Shown: positions 8,294 through 17,715 of the stretch, piece by piece | How positions within the stretch are numbered: position 1 is the first letter of the stretch | Layout: the number at the start of each line of letters is the position of its first letter | Source: Bordetella genomosp. 8 | Lineage (GTDB): Bacteria; Pseudomonadota; Gammaproteobacteria; Burkholderiales; Burkholderiaceae_B | Length of the DNA stretch: 64,000 nucleotides | Assembly (NCBI RefSeq): GCF_002119685.1 | Contig: NZ_CP021108.1 | Span: 3,906,001 to 3,970,000, forward strand | Direction: 5' to 3' | Translations under genes and position numbers: made by a program | The notes under the pieces: generated by a model | Told to the model about the DNA's origin: nothing | What the model saw: only the letters and a program-made list of their open reading frames with translations | Databases searched by the model: none

Positions 8294-9730
8294 ATGAAAC
8301 GCCTGTCTACTTTGCTATTGGTGATCGCCTTGAGCGGTTGCGCCTTCATGGAGAAAGGTCCCACGCCCGTGGCCGAGCTTACGGAGCACAAGCTGGGCCT
8401 GTCGGACCAGGCCGCCGCCTGGCCGACGACGCAGTGGTGGCAGCGCTACGGCGATCCCCAGCTGGATGCGCTGGTGCAGGAAGCATTGGCGAACAATCCA
8501 TCCATCAGCGCGGCCCAGGCCCGGCTGGCGCAGGCCAATGCCGCCGTCAGCGGCGCCCGCGCTCCCCTGCTGCCCCGCGTGGACGGAGATTATTCGCTAC
8601 AGCGCGAACATATCTCGAAGACGTACATCTATCCGGAACCGCTGGCGGGATCGGTGCAAAGCGACAACCGCCTGGGACTGGATTTCAGCTATGAGCTGGA
8701 TTTCTGGGGCAAGAACCGCTCGGCACTGCAGTCCGCGCTGTCGCGCGAACAGGCGGCCGAGGCCGACAGGCAGGCGGCCCGCACCATGTTGTCCAGCGCC
8801 ATGGTGCAGAGCTACCTGAGCCTGCAGAATGCCTTCGCGCAGCGCAAGGTGCTCCAACGCATCATCGCGCAGCGGGACGAAGCCCTGTCCATCACGCGGC
8901 AGCGTTTCAGTGCCGGCCTGGACACCCAGGTGGAAGTCAAGCAGGCGGAATCGCAGCTCGCCTCGGCCAAGGTGCAGGCAACGCAAGTGGAGACCACGCT
9001 GGCACAACTGCGCAACCAGGTCGCGGCGCTGGCCGGCGCGGGCCCGGCCCGCGGCCAGAGCCTGCAGGAAGCCAACCTGACCGTGCCGGCGGGCGGCCTT
9101 CCCGCTTCTGTCCCGCTGGAGTTGCTGGGCCATCGCGCCGACGTCGTCGCCGCCCGCTGGCGCGCGGAAGCCGCCCGCAAGACCATAGACGTGGCCAAGG
9201 CGGACTTCTATCCCAACGTCAACATCACTGCCTTCATCGGCTTCCAGGCGCTGGGCACCAACAATCTGCTGCGAGCCGCCAGCCGCACGGCCAACATCGG
9301 CCCCGCCATCTCGCTGCCGATATTCCATGGTGGCGAATTAAACGCGAACCTGGCCGGCCGCCGTGCGGACACCGACCTGGCGGTGTCGGACTACAACCAG
9401 ACCGTACTCGACGCCGTCCGGCAGGTCGCGGATGCGCTGGATGCCTTGCGACTGCTCGATCGCGAAACGGTGGAACAGCGCCAGGCGCGCCAGTCGATCG
9501 ACGCGGCGTACGACCTGGCGGTGAACCGCTACAAGGCGGGACTGGGCAACTACCTGATCGTGCTGGTCGCGCAGAACGACGTGCTGACGCAGGCGCGCCT
9601 GGAAACGGATCTGCGCTTCCGCGCCTACAAGCTGGACGCCGAGCTGGCCAATGCATTGGGCGGCGGCTATGTACCGGCGCCCGCCAATGCGGAAATCGCC
9701 CAGCAGGACACCTCGAACACCACCCATTGA
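8294..9730 (+). CDS. Outer membrane efflux lipoprotein (TolC/NodT family)
   Basis: The 478-residue protein has a signal peptide with lipobox (IALSGCAF, Cys at about residue 16) and two TolC-type repeats with long helices. The family opening (PTTQWWQRYGDPQLDALVQE, about residues 45-64) and the second-repeat block near AAYDLAVNRYKAGLGNYL are visible. It should form the outer membrane channel for the EmrAB pair encoded next; it ends 19 bases before emrA. The lipid anchor and sequence place it with NodT/OprM-type factors. Substrates are unknown. Confidence 0.92.
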   Translation: MKRLSTLLLVIALSGCAFMEKGPTPVAELTEHKLGLSDQAAAWPTTQWWQRYGDPQLDALVQEALANNPSISAAQARLAQANAAVSGARAPLLPRVDGDYSLQREHISKTYIYPEPLAGSVQSDNRLGLDFSYELDFWGKNRSALQSALSREQAAEADRQAARTMLSSAMVQSYLSLQNAFAQRKVLQRIIAQRDEALSITRQRFSAGLDTQVEVKQAESQLASAKVQATQVETTLAQLRNQVAALAGAGPARGQSLQEANLTVPAGGLPASVPLELLGHRADVVAARWRAEAARKTIDVAKADFYPNVNITAFIGFQALGTNNLLRAASRTANIGPAISLPIFHGGELNANLAGRRADTDLAVSDYNQTVLDAVRQVADALDALRLLDRETVEQRQARQSIDAAYDLAVNRYKAGLGNYLIVLVAQNDVLTQARLETDLRFRAYKLDAELANALGGGYVPAPANAEIAQQDTSNTTH

Positions 9731-9749
9731 AGAATATCGGACCGACGTA

Positions 9750-10943
9750 ATGAACGCTCCTCAAACTTCCAATCCCAAACGCAAGCGCCTGATGCTGATC
9801 GCAACGGGTGTGTTCGTGCTGATCGCCATCGCCTACGGCGTCTGGTGGTGGCTGGTCGGCTCGCATTTCGAAGGCACGGACGATGCCTATGTCCATGGCA
9901 ACCTGGTGCAGATCACGCCCCAGGTGCCCGGCACCGTGGTGGCCATCGAAGCGGACGATACCGAGACGATCGAAGCGGGCGCCCCGCTGGTCCGCCTGGA
10001 CCCGTCCGATACCGACATCGCCCTGCGCCAGGCCGAAGCCAAGCTGGCGCAGACCGTGCGCCAGGTGCGGACCCTGTACGTGCAGAACGATGCCCTCGCG
10101 GCCGACGTCGGCGTGGGCAAGGCCGACCTGGAACGCGCGCAGGCCGACCTGACGCGAGCGCGCAGCGACCTGGCGCGGCGCCAGACGCTGGCCAAGTCGG
10201 GCGGTGTCAGCGGCGAAGAAATCCTGCATGCGCAGACGACGCTGAAGTCCGCTGAATCCGGCGTGGCGCAGGCCCAGGCCGCGCTGGAGGCTTCCAAGGC
10301 CAAACTGGCCACCAACCAGGCCCTGACGCACGGCACCACGGTGGAGAACCATCCTGACGTGCGCGAAGCGGAAGCCGAGCTGCGCAACGCATGGCTGGCG
10401 CAATCGCGCACCGTGCTGCCGGCGCCGGTCACCGGCATGGTGGCGCGACGCAGCGTGCAGGTCGGCCAGCGCGTCGCGCCGGGCAACACCTTGATGAACG
10501 TCGTGCCGCTGGACCAGGTCTGGGTGGAAGCCAACTTCAAGGAAGGCCAGCTGCGCGAAATGCGCGTGGGTCAACCGGCCACGCTGACGGCCGATCTGTA
10601 CGGCAGCAGTGTCACCTACCATGGCAAGGTCATCGGCCTGGACGCGGGCACGGGCAGCGCATTCGCCCTGCTGCCGGCGCAGAACGCGACCGGCAACTGG
10701 ATCAAGGTCGTGCAGCGCGTGCCCGTGCGCATCGCGCTGGATCCACAGGAACTGAAAGCGCACCCGCTGCGCATCGGCCTTTCCATGGACGTTGAAGTCG
10801 ATCTCAGCAAGAAAGATGGCGCGGCGGTCACGGAGCAGACGGCGCGCGCGCAGCCGGCGCTGGAAACGAAGGCCTTCGAGCCCGACCACAAGCAGGTCGA
10901 CGACATGATCCAGAAAATCGTCAAAGAGAACCTCGCGCAATGA
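9750..10943 (+). CDS. emrA: EmrA-type membrane fusion protein (HlyD family)
   Basis: The 397-residue protein has a short cytoplasmic start rich in Lys/Arg, one membrane segment (about residues 14-36), a lipoyl-like half motif (GTDDAYVHGNLVQITPQVPG), an alpha-helical hairpin (about 95-215) and a second lipoyl and beta-barrel region (PAPVTGMVARRSVQVGQRV, then VWVEANFKEGQLREMRVG). This is the usual EmrA/HlyD layout, linking the inner-membrane pump to the outer membrane channel. ATG at 9750; its stop overlaps the emrB start by 4 bases (ATGA), so the two are translationally coupled. Confidence 0.93.
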   Translation: MNAPQTSNPKRKRLMLIATGVFVLIAIAYGVWWWLVGSHFEGTDDAYVHGNLVQITPQVPGTVVAIEADDTETIEAGAPLVRLDPSDTDIALRQAEAKLAQTVRQVRTLYVQNDALAADVGVGKADLERAQADLTRARSDLARRQTLAKSGGVSGEEILHAQTTLKSAESGVAQAQAALEASKAKLATNQALTHGTTVENHPDVREAEAELRNAWLAQSRTVLPAPVTGMVARRSVQVGQRVAPGNTLMNVVPLDQVWVEANFKEGQLREMRVGQPATLTADLYGSSVTYHGKVIGLDAGTGSAFALLPAQNATGNWIKVVQRVPVRIALDPQELKAHPLRIGLSMDVEVDLSKKDGAAVTEQTARAQPALETKAFEPDHKQVDDMIQKIVKENLAQ

Positions 10944-12553
10944 ATCCCGCCAGCAACGCCGACACCGCTCGCGCCGACGCGCCGGCCGCCCCGGCGGAGC
11001 AGCGGCCCGCCAGCTACCCTCCCCTGGAAGGCGGCCTGCGGGTGGTCGGGTCCATCGCGTTGTCCACGGCGGTGTTCATGAATGTGCTGGACACGTCGAT
11101 CGCCAACGTGTCCATCCCGACCATCTCTGGCGACCTGGGCGTCAGCACCAGCCAGGGCACATGGGTCATCACGTCCTTCGCGGTGGCCAATGCCATTACC
11201 GTGCCGCTGACCGGCTGGCTGACACAGCGCTTCGGCCAGGTGCGGCTGTTCGTGACGTCGACGCTGCTGTTCGTCATCGCGTCGTGGCTGTGCGGCTTCG
11301 CGCCGACGCTCGAAGCCTTGATCGCGTTTCGCGTGCTGCAGGGCGCGGTGGCGGGCCCGATGATTCCCTTGTCGCAGACCCTGATGCTGGCCAGCTTTCC
11401 CAAGCAGAAGGCAGGCATGGCGCTGGCGGTCTGGTCGATGACGACATTGGTGGCGCCAGTAGCGGGGCCGCTGCTCGGGGGCTGGATATCCGACAACTAT
11501 TCCTGGCCGTGGATTTTCTATATCAATGTCCCGGTGGGATTGATCGCGGCCTGGTTCAGCTGGCGCATCTACAAGGACCGTGAATCGGTCACCCACAAAC
11601 TGCCCATCGACAAGGTCGGCCTGGTGCTGCTGGTGATATGGGTCGGCGCCATGCAGATCATGCTGGACAAAGGCAAGGAGCTGGACTGGTTCCAAAGCCC
11701 GACCATCATCGGGCTGGCCGTGGTCACGGTGATCGCGTTCGTGTTCTTCATCATCTGGGAGCTGACGGGAAGCCATCCCATCGTCGACCTGCGCCTGTTC
11801 AAGGGACGCAACTTCACCATAGGCGCCGCGACGCTGGCCATCGCTTACGGCGTATTCTTCGGCAACGTCGTGCTGCTGCCCCTGTGGCTGCAAAGCAATA
11901 TGAACTACACCGCGACCGATGCCGGCTTCGTCACCGCGCCGGTCGGGATACTGGCCATCCTCCTGACGCCCGTGGTGGGCCGCATGCTGGCCACGCGCGA
12001 TCCGCGGCAGATCGTCACCTTCGCTTTCTGCGTCTTCGCGCTGGTCTGCTACATGCGCGCCAGCTTCACGCCGCAGACCGACATGGGTGCGTTGATGATC
12101 CCCACGATCATCCAGGGCGCGGCCATGGCGGCCTTTTTCGTGCCGCTGACCTCCATTACCCTGTCGGGGCTGGAGCCGTGGCGCATCCCGGCCGCCGCCG
12201 GGTTGTCCAACTTCTGCCGCCTGACCGCGGGGGCCTTCGGCACATCCATCGCGACGACGCTGTGGGAAAACCGCGCCACGCTGCACCATGCGCGGCTGAC
12301 CGAAACGGCCGTGCCCGGTTCACAGGCCTACGACCAGATCATGCACGGCCTGTCGACGCTGGGCATGTCGGCGAGCCAGGCGCTGCACACCTTGAACGGC
12401 ATGCTGGATACCCAGGCGTTCACGATGTCGGCGCTGGACGTTTTCTACGGTTCGGCCATCGTGTTCCTGCTGCTGACCGGGCTGGTGTGGTTTGCACGCC
12501 CGACGCGCGCCAAGGATACGGGCGCGGCGGAAGCCGCCGCCGGCGCGCACTGA
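10940..12553 (+). CDS. emrB: EmrB-type multidrug exporter (DHA2 MFS, 14 TM)
   Basis: The 537-residue protein is a 14-segment major facilitator of the DHA2 group, driving export with the proton gradient. Diagnostic stretches are MNVLDTSIANVSIPTISGDL (about residues 46-65), ITSFAVANAITVPLTGWL and the motif C-like segment VAGPLLGGWISDNYSWPWIF. The N-terminal 35 residues are polar, Ala/Pro-rich and cytoplasmic. With the upstream outer membrane factor and EmrA it forms a complete tripartite pump; a strong terminator follows. Confidence 0.94.
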   Translation: MNPASNADTARADAPAAPAEQRPASYPPLEGGLRVVGSIALSTAVFMNVLDTSIANVSIPTISGDLGVSTSQGTWVITSFAVANAITVPLTGWLTQRFGQVRLFVTSTLLFVIASWLCGFAPTLEALIAFRVLQGAVAGPMIPLSQTLMLASFPKQKAGMALAVWSMTTLVAPVAGPLLGGWISDNYSWPWIFYINVPVGLIAAWFSWRIYKDRESVTHKLPIDKVGLVLLVIWVGAMQIMLDKGKELDWFQSPTIIGLAVVTVIAFVFFIIWELTGSHPIVDLRLFKGRNFTIGAATLAIAYGVFFGNVVLLPLWLQSNMNYTATDAGFVTAPVGILAILLTPVVGRMLATRDPRQIVTFAFCVFALVCYMRASFTPQTDMGALMIPTIIQGAAMAAFFVPLTSITLSGLEPWRIPAAAGLSNFCRLTAGAFGTSIATTLWENRATLHHARLTETAVPGSQAYDQIMHGLSTLGMSASQALHTLNGMLDTQAFTMSALDVFYGSAIVFLLLTGLVWFARPTRAKDTGAAEAAAGAH

Positions 12554-12587
12554 GCAACGGAAGTCTGGCACCGCCACCGCGATAAGG

Positions 12588-12640
12588 AAAAGGCCCCCGG
12601 TCGCATGCAGCCTGCTGCACGCCACCGGGGGCCTTTTTCA
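12588..12640. terminator. Bidirectional terminator between emrB and the 12652-13686 gene
   Basis: A long stem pairs AAAGGCCCCCGGT (12589-12601) with ACCGGGGGCCTTT (12624-12636), followed by T-rich sequence on both strands. It lies between convergent genes and can end both transcripts. Confidence 0.88.
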
Positions 12641-12651
12641 TGGCGGCTGGC

Positions 12652-13686
12652 TCAGGAAACCAGCGTGCGCCAGTCCAGTTTGGGCATGATCCGATCCGAC
12701 AAGGCGCTATTCAGCGAAAGATTGAACACGTCGACGCCGCGCGCCTTGAGCAAGGCGGCCGCATGCGAGAAGGACGGTTCGATCAGCCGATCGAAATTGC
12801 GCACCAGGCGGCTGTTTTCCGGCTGGGCTTCCTTGTAGAAGCGGCGCGCGCCGGAGAATCCCAGGTCCAGGCCGTGCATGTAGATGCGGCCGACGCCACC
12901 GGCAACCAGGATCTGCAGCGCGGCATACGCCACGGTGTCGGCATCGAACACTCCGCTGGCCAGGTCGAAGCTATAGCCCAGCGAACGCTGCGAATCGAAG
13001 AGCGACAGCGCCGGATTGGCCTGCGCCATGGCGGACAGTTCTTCGGGATTGAAATGCGGCAGATAGGCGCGTTCGGAAACGACTTCGATGACGCAGACGC
13101 GGCAGCGATAACGTTCCGGCCAAGGCATGCCCTGGACCATGTAGCGCAGGACATCCGGCGTGACGAACAAGGTCAGATCGCGTTCGACGACCTCACGCAT
13201 CAGGTCGATGCGGCGGCGCACGAAATTCTGGTCGATCACGCAGTAGTAGCGGAACGGGATGTCGAATTGGCGCGCCAGGGAAATCGAGCCATTGACGCCC
13301 ATGGCCGCCTGGATCGGCAGCTTGTCGTACTGGATTTCCCCGACCGACGGGCCGCTCAGTATCACGTGCACCGTGTCATGGTGTTCGTCGAACGCGTTTT
13401 GCAGCGGCGTCACCGGAACGGCGTGGCGGAAGGCCGAAAACGTATTGATCGCGCCCTGTTCGTCGCGCCCGATGGACACATAGGGCCACAGGTGGCGATT
13501 GTGCTGCATGCGACGGCTGCGGAACAACGCGTAGAACTTGCGCCAGAACCGGTCAAGCGGCTTATCACCTACCGTGCCATCGTCGGCGACAGCAACGCTA
13601 CCGCTTTCGGGAAGCAGTGGCGCCTTCCCCGCAACCAGGGAATCCGCGTTGTCGGCAGCCAAACTTGTGGAAGATAACAATGCCAA
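12652..13686 (-). CDS. Putative LPS-type glycosyltransferase (GT42/DUF115-like), function unproven
   Basis: The 344-residue protein has no signal peptide or membrane segment. A motif ILSGPSVGEIQYDKLP at about residues 109-124, then GVNGS, resembles the nucleotide-binding opening of GT42 sialyltransferase-like and DUF115 proteins (GPSL-x-EID-x-x-x-LP); a later IYMHGLDLGFSG block also fits. A role in LPS or capsule glycosylation is an inference; donor and acceptor are unknown. The start is uncertain: 13686 is a TTG with little Shine-Dalgarno, and ATG at 13509 (MQHNRHLWPY) is an alternative. It stands alone, away from the LPS cluster at 38-42 kb. Confidence 0.6.
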   Translation of the reverse strand: MALLSSTSLAADNADSLVAGKAPLLPESGSVAVADDGTVGDKPLDRFWRKFYALFRSRRMQHNRHLWPYVSIGRDEQGAINTFSAFRHAVPVTPLQNAFDEHHDTVHVILSGPSVGEIQYDKLPIQAAMGVNGSISLARQFDIPFRYYCVIDQNFVRRRIDLMREVVERDLTLFVTPDVLRYMVQGMPWPERYRCRVCVIEVVSERAYLPHFNPEELSAMAQANPALSLFDSQRSLGYSFDLASGVFDADTVAYAALQILVAGGVGRIYMHGLDLGFSGARRFYKEAQPENSRLVRNFDRLIEPSFSHAAALLKARGVDVFNLSLNSALSDRIMPKLDWRTLVS

Positions 13687-14026
13687 ACTCGAACGTGAGG
13701 GCGCAAACGTACAAAAATGTACAGCGCGATCTGGGAGTACCGGGGACGCAGCACGGAAATCCGCGCTCGGCCGTAGTTAAACTATACCTTCCCGGGGGCG
13801 TCAATAGTTTGAAAATCCGTGGGAATTTACAAACTTCCAGGCCCTGGACGGGATGCTGCGGCCTCTATGCCGCAGCAAAAAAAGGGACACTCCAACCATA
13901 GCACGTATCGTCGCGCATGGGCTTGGGAACATCCTCAGGGCCAATGTTTACATTTGCTTGCGGGGACCGCCTGCGCAGTCCCCGTCGCGTCATGGCAGCC
14001 GGCGGCAATCAGCGGCCGGCAAGCCT
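13687..14026. other. 340-base intergenic region, AT-richer, with a hairpin
   Basis: No gene is seen here. On the minus strand TTGACG (complement of about 13797-13802) with downstream TA-rich sequence could be a promoter for the putative glycosyltransferase gene. A perfect 8-bp hairpin (13855-13862 with 13869-13876) is followed by seven A's on the plus strand; its polarity does not fit a terminator in either direction. Confidence 0.5.
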
Positions 14027-15088
14027 CTAGGCGAGCCGCTCGGCGACGGCGCGGCCGACGTCTTGCGTGCTGGCCTGTCCCTTCATATCGGGCGTGCGCG
14101 GCCCGTTCGCCAGGACGTCCTCGATCGCCGCGACCACCGCGGCGGAGGCTTCCGGATAACCCAGGAAATCCAGCATCAGGGCGCCGCTCCATATCTGCCC
14201 GATGGGATTCGCGATGCCCTTGCCGTAGATGTCGGGCGCCGACCCGTGGACCGGCTCGAACAGGGACGGGAACTTGCGTTCCGGATTCAGGTTGGCGGAC
14301 GGCGCAATGCCTATGGTCCCGGTGCAGGCCGGGCCCAGGTCGGACAGAATGTCGCCGAACAGGTTGGATGCCACGACCACGTCGAACATGTCGGGCCGCT
14401 GGACGAAGTGGGCGCACAGGATGTCGATGTGGTACTTGTCCCAGCGCACGTCCGGATAGCGCTGCCCCATTTCGGCAACGCGTTCGTCCCACCACGGCAT
14501 GGAAATGGAAATGCCGTTGGACTTGGTGGCCGCCGTCAGGTGCTTGCCGCGCTTGCGCGCCAGTTCGAAAGCGAACTTCAGTACGCGCTCAGCGCCGACC
14601 CGGGTAAAAACGCTTTCCTGGATGACGATTTCGCGTTCGGTGCCGGCAAACAGCTTGCCGCCGCTATTGGAATACTCGCCTTCGGTATTTTCGCGGACGA
14701 TGAAGAAATCGATGTCGCCGGGCTTGCGGTTGGCCAGCGGCGAAACCACGCCCGGCATCAGGCGGACGGGGCGCAGATTGATGTACTGGTCGAAATCGCG
14801 GCGAAAGCGGAACAGCGAACCCCAAAGGGCTTCGTGGTCCGGCACCGCGTCGGGCCAGCCGATGGCGCCGAAGAAGATCGCCTCGTGACCGCCGATCTGG
14901 GCAGCCCAGTCGTCCGGCATCATCTTGCCATGCCGGGCGTAGTAGTCGCAGCTCCAGTCGAAGTGGTCCCATTGGAACTCGATGCCGAACTTCGCCGCGG
15001 CGGCGTCCAGCACGCGCAGCCCTTCCGGGACGACTTCCTTGCCGATGCCGTCGCCGGGGATTACCGCGATTTTGTGTTTCTTAGCCAC
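14027..15088 (-). CDS. D-malate / tartrate dehydrogenase (TtuC/DmlA family)
   Basis: The 353-residue enzyme is a decarboxylating beta-hydroxyacid dehydrogenase of the isocitrate/isopropylmalate family. It shows the N-terminal IAVIPGDGIGKEVVPEGLRV, the substrate-loop arginine region, the metal-binding FDVVVASNLFGDILSDLGPA and GSAPDIYGKGIANPIGQIWS. The DWSCDYYARHGKMMPDDW segment is typical of TtuC/DmlA rather than LeuB. Likely substrate is D-malate or tartrate, oxidised with NAD. I chose the GTG at 15088, which has GGAGG six bases upstream (15095-15099); an ATG at 15139 is possible and has GATAAT 8 bases before it. Confidence 0.87.
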   Translation of the reverse strand: MAKKHKIAVIPGDGIGKEVVPEGLRVLDAAAAKFGIEFQWDHFDWSCDYYARHGKMMPDDWAAQIGGHEAIFFGAIGWPDAVPDHEALWGSLFRFRRDFDQYINLRPVRLMPGVVSPLANRKPGDIDFFIVRENTEGEYSNSGGKLFAGTEREIVIQESVFTRVGAERVLKFAFELARKRGKHLTAATKSNGISISMPWWDERVAEMGQRYPDVRWDKYHIDILCAHFVQRPDMFDVVVASNLFGDILSDLGPACTGTIGIAPSANLNPERKFPSLFEPVHGSAPDIYGKGIANPIGQIWSGALMLDFLGYPEASAAVVAAIEDVLANGPRTPDMKGQASTQDVGRAVAERLA

Positions 15089-15178
15089 GCCGAGCCTCCA
15101 TATCCATGTGTTGTCGTTGATGTCCGTCGATATCGTCATGCCCGCCCATTATCGAACAAACCGCGGGGCGGGACAGGA

Positions 15179-16717
15179 TCAGCGGCGTCGCGAACCCAGC
15201 AGAGAGCCGAGCACGCCACGCACCAATTCGCGCGCGACCGAGCGCATCGCGGTTTTCGCCATGGTCTGCACCACGCCGTCCCGACGGCCGCCGCGTGGAC
15301 CGGTGGAGCCGAACAGAACGTCGTTCAATCCGTCCATCACCCCGCCGCCCTTGCCTGCCGCGTCGGGAACGCCGGGCGCGCCGGCCGGCCGGGCGGGCGC
15401 ATCCGCCGGTTCGGCGGGCCCGGCCGCGCGGCGACCCAGGACCTCGTAAGCGGAGTCCCTGTCGACCGCCTGCTCGTATTTTCCTTTCACCGGGGACACC
15501 GAGCGCAGGGCCTCGCGCTCCGCGGCGGTGGCCGGCCCGATGCGGCTGGCGGGCGGCGCGATCCAGGCGCGCTGCGTCACGCCGGGGCGTCCTTTTTCGT
15601 CCAGAAGCGACACCAGGGCCTCGCCGACGCCCAGCTCCGTGATGGCCTGCTCCAGGTCGAGTTGCGGATTCGGCCGCATGGTCTGCGCCGCCGTACGCAC
15701 CGCTTTCTGGTCGCGCGGCGTAAATGCGCGCAACGCGTGCTGGATGCGATTTCCCAGTTGTCCCAGCACGGTTTCCGGAATATCCAGCGGGTTCTGCGTC
15801 ACGAAGTACACGCCGACGCCCTTGGACCGGACCAGACGGACGACCTGTTCGACCCTGTCCAGAAGCGCCTTGGGCGCGTCCTCGAACAGCAGGTGTGCTT
15901 CGTCGAAGAAGAACACCAGGCGCGGCTGTTCCGGATCGCCGACTTCGGGTAGCTTTTCATAGAGTTCGGCCAGCAGCCAGAGCAGGAATACGGCGTACAG
16001 GCGAGGCGCCTGCATCAGCTTGTCCGCCGCGAGTATGCTGACCACGCCACGGCCTTCGCCGTCCACCCGCATGAGGTCGGCGATGTCCAGCATCGGTTCG
16101 CCGAAGAAATCGTCGGCGCCCTGCGACTCCAGCCGCAGCAATCCGCGCTGGATGGCGCCCACGGTCGCGGCCGACACGTTGCCGTAGCGCGTCTTCAGTT
16201 CCGCGGCGCGGTCGGCGACGTCCTGCAGCATCGCCCGCAGGTCCTTCAGGTCCAGCAGCAGCAGGCCTTCGTCGTCGGCGACCTTGAAGACCATGGAAAG
16301 CACGCCTTCCTGCGTGTCGTTGAGCTCCAGCATGCGCGACAGCAGCAGCGGCCCCAGGTCCGAAACGGTCGCGCGCACGGGATGGCCCTGCTGGCCGAAG
16401 ACGTCCCAGAGGATGGCCGGCGTGGCGGCCCATGCGGGTTCGTCCAGGCCCAGCGCGTCCAGCCGCTGGCGCAGCCTGGGGCTGGACGCGCCGGCCTGTG
16501 AAATGCCGGTCAGGTCGCCTTTGACATCGGCCAGGAACACGGGTGTGCCGATGCGCGAGAACTGCTCGGCCAGCACTTGCAGCGTCACGGTCTTGCCGGT
16601 GCCGGTGGCGCCGGTGATGCAACCGTGCCGATTGGCCATGCCAGGCAGCAGGCCCAGATCCTGGCCGTCGTGCCGTGCAACACGCAGGACGGGCAGCAAT
16701 GGGGCGGTATCTGGCAT
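15179..16717 (-). CDS. HerA-like ATPase (DUF853 family)
   Basis: The 512-residue protein carries Walker [15 protein letters not shown] at about residues 33-46 and Walker [14 protein letters not shown] at about 255-267, plus the Arg-finger region [20 protein letters not shown] typical of the DUF853/HerA-FtsK group. These proteins are annotated as helicase-like ATPases; their cell role is not settled. The C-terminal third contains an Ala/Gly/Pro-rich linker (about 420-460) and ends in a basic tail ([10 protein letters not shown]). ATG at 16717 has GGGAGA upstream. It is divergent from yebC. Confidence 0.87.
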   Translation of the reverse strand: MPDTAPLLPVLRVARHDGQDLGLLPGMANRHGCITGATGTGKTVTLQVLAEQFSRIGTPVFLADVKGDLTGISQAGASSPRLRQRLDALGLDEPAWAATPAILWDVFGQQGHPVRATVSDLGPLLLSRMLELNDTQEGVLSMVFKVADDEGLLLLDLKDLRAMLQDVADRAAELKTRYGNVSAATVGAIQRGLLRLESQGADDFFGEPMLDIADLMRVDGEGRGVVSILAADKLMQAPRLYAVFLLWLLAELYEKLPEVGDPEQPRLVFFFDEAHLLFEDAPKALLDRVEQVVRLVRSKGVGVYFVTQNPLDIPETVLGQLGNRIQHALRAFTPRDQKAVRTAAQTMRPNPQLDLEQAITELGVGEALVSLLDEKGRPGVTQRAWIAPPASRIGPATAAEREALRSVSPVKGKYEQAVDRDSAYEVLGRRAAGPAEPADAPARPAGAPGVPDAAGKGGGVMDGLNDVLFGSTGPRGGRRDGVVQTMAKTAMRSVARELVRGVLGSLLGSRRR

Positions 16718-16866
16718 GGCGGTCTCCCGTTGAATTTGGCGCGGCCGAGGCGCCGGCCGCCCGGGCATTCTCCGCCGCACCGTGCAAGCACGCAACACGT
16801 CGGCCGCACCGCGCGGGGACGGCACGGTAAAATGGCCGTCTTTGCCTCAACCTTATTCGGAAAGCC

Positions 16867-17601
16867 ATGGCCGGACACAGTAAATGGGCCAATATTCAGC
16901 ACCGCAAGGGCCGCCAGGACGCCAAGCGCGGCAAGCTGTGGACCAAGATCATCCGTGAAATCACCGTTGCCGCGCGGGCGGGCGGTGCCGATCCGGAAAG
17001 CAACCCGCGCCTGCGGCTGGCCTGGGACAAGGCCACCGACGCCAACATGCCCAAGGACAACATCCAGCGCGCGATCCAGCGCGGCGCCGGCGGCGCGGAT
17101 GGCGACAACTACGAAGAAGTCCGCTACGAAGGCTACGGCATCGGCGGCGCGGCGGTGATCGTCGACTGCATGACGGACAACCGCACCCGCACGGTGGCCG
17201 AAGTGCGCCATGCATTCGCCAAGAACGGCGGGAACCTGGGCCAGGAAGGCTCCGTCGCGTTCATGTTCAAGCACTGCGGCCAATTCATCTTCGCGCCCGG
17301 CACGCCGGAAGACAAGGTCATGGAAACCGCGCTGGAAGCCGGCGCCGAAGACGTGATGACGGATGCCGAAGGCGTGATCGAAGTCATCTGCGCGCCGGCC
17401 GACTATGCCGCCGTGCGGCAGGCCTTCGAAGCGGCCGGCATGAAGGCGGAAATGGACGGCGTCATCATGAAGGCGTTGAACGAAACCGAGCTCACCGGCG
17501 AGGATGCGGTCAAGATGCAGAAGCTGCTCGACGCACTCGAAGGACTGGACGACGTGCAGGAGGTCTACACCACGGCCGTCCTCGATGAAACCGACGCCTG
17601 A
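16867..17601 (+). CDS. yebC: YebC/PmpR family protein
   Basis: The 244-residue protein begins with the family signature [20 protein letters not shown] and continues with [17 protein letters not shown] and [19 protein letters not shown], matching the three-domain YebC fold over its full usual length. The family has been described as transcriptional regulators, and more recently some members as translation factors easing ribosome stalling; the sequence cannot choose. TAAAAT at 16828-16833 is a candidate -10 element. A weak hairpin at 17612-17628 lacks a T-run. purD follows 114 bases later. Confidence 0.95.
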   Translation: MAGHSKWANIQHRKGRQDAKRGKLWTKIIREITVAARAGGADPESNPRLRLAWDKATDANMPKDNIQRAIQRGAGGADGDNYEEVRYEGYGIGGAAVIVDCMTDNRTRTVAEVRHAFAKNGGNLGQEGSVAFMFKHCGQFIFAPGTPEDKVMETALEAGAEDVMTDAEGVIEVICAPADYAAVRQAFEAAGMKAEMDGVIMKALNETELTGEDAVKMQKLLDALEGLDDVQEVYTTAVLDETDA

Positions 17602-17715
17602 TCCTTCCGGGACCCGCCTCGGGCGGGTTACATCATGCCGGGCGCCGTTCGAGCGGCTCGCTGCGCACGGGCCGCCCGCCGGTCCATGCATGTTTTTCTA
17701 CCTATCCCATCCATT

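Noticed and set aside
17612..17628. Hairpin after yebC as a terminator
   Set aside because: The stem is only 7 bp and no T-run follows; left out of the feature list as a terminator.
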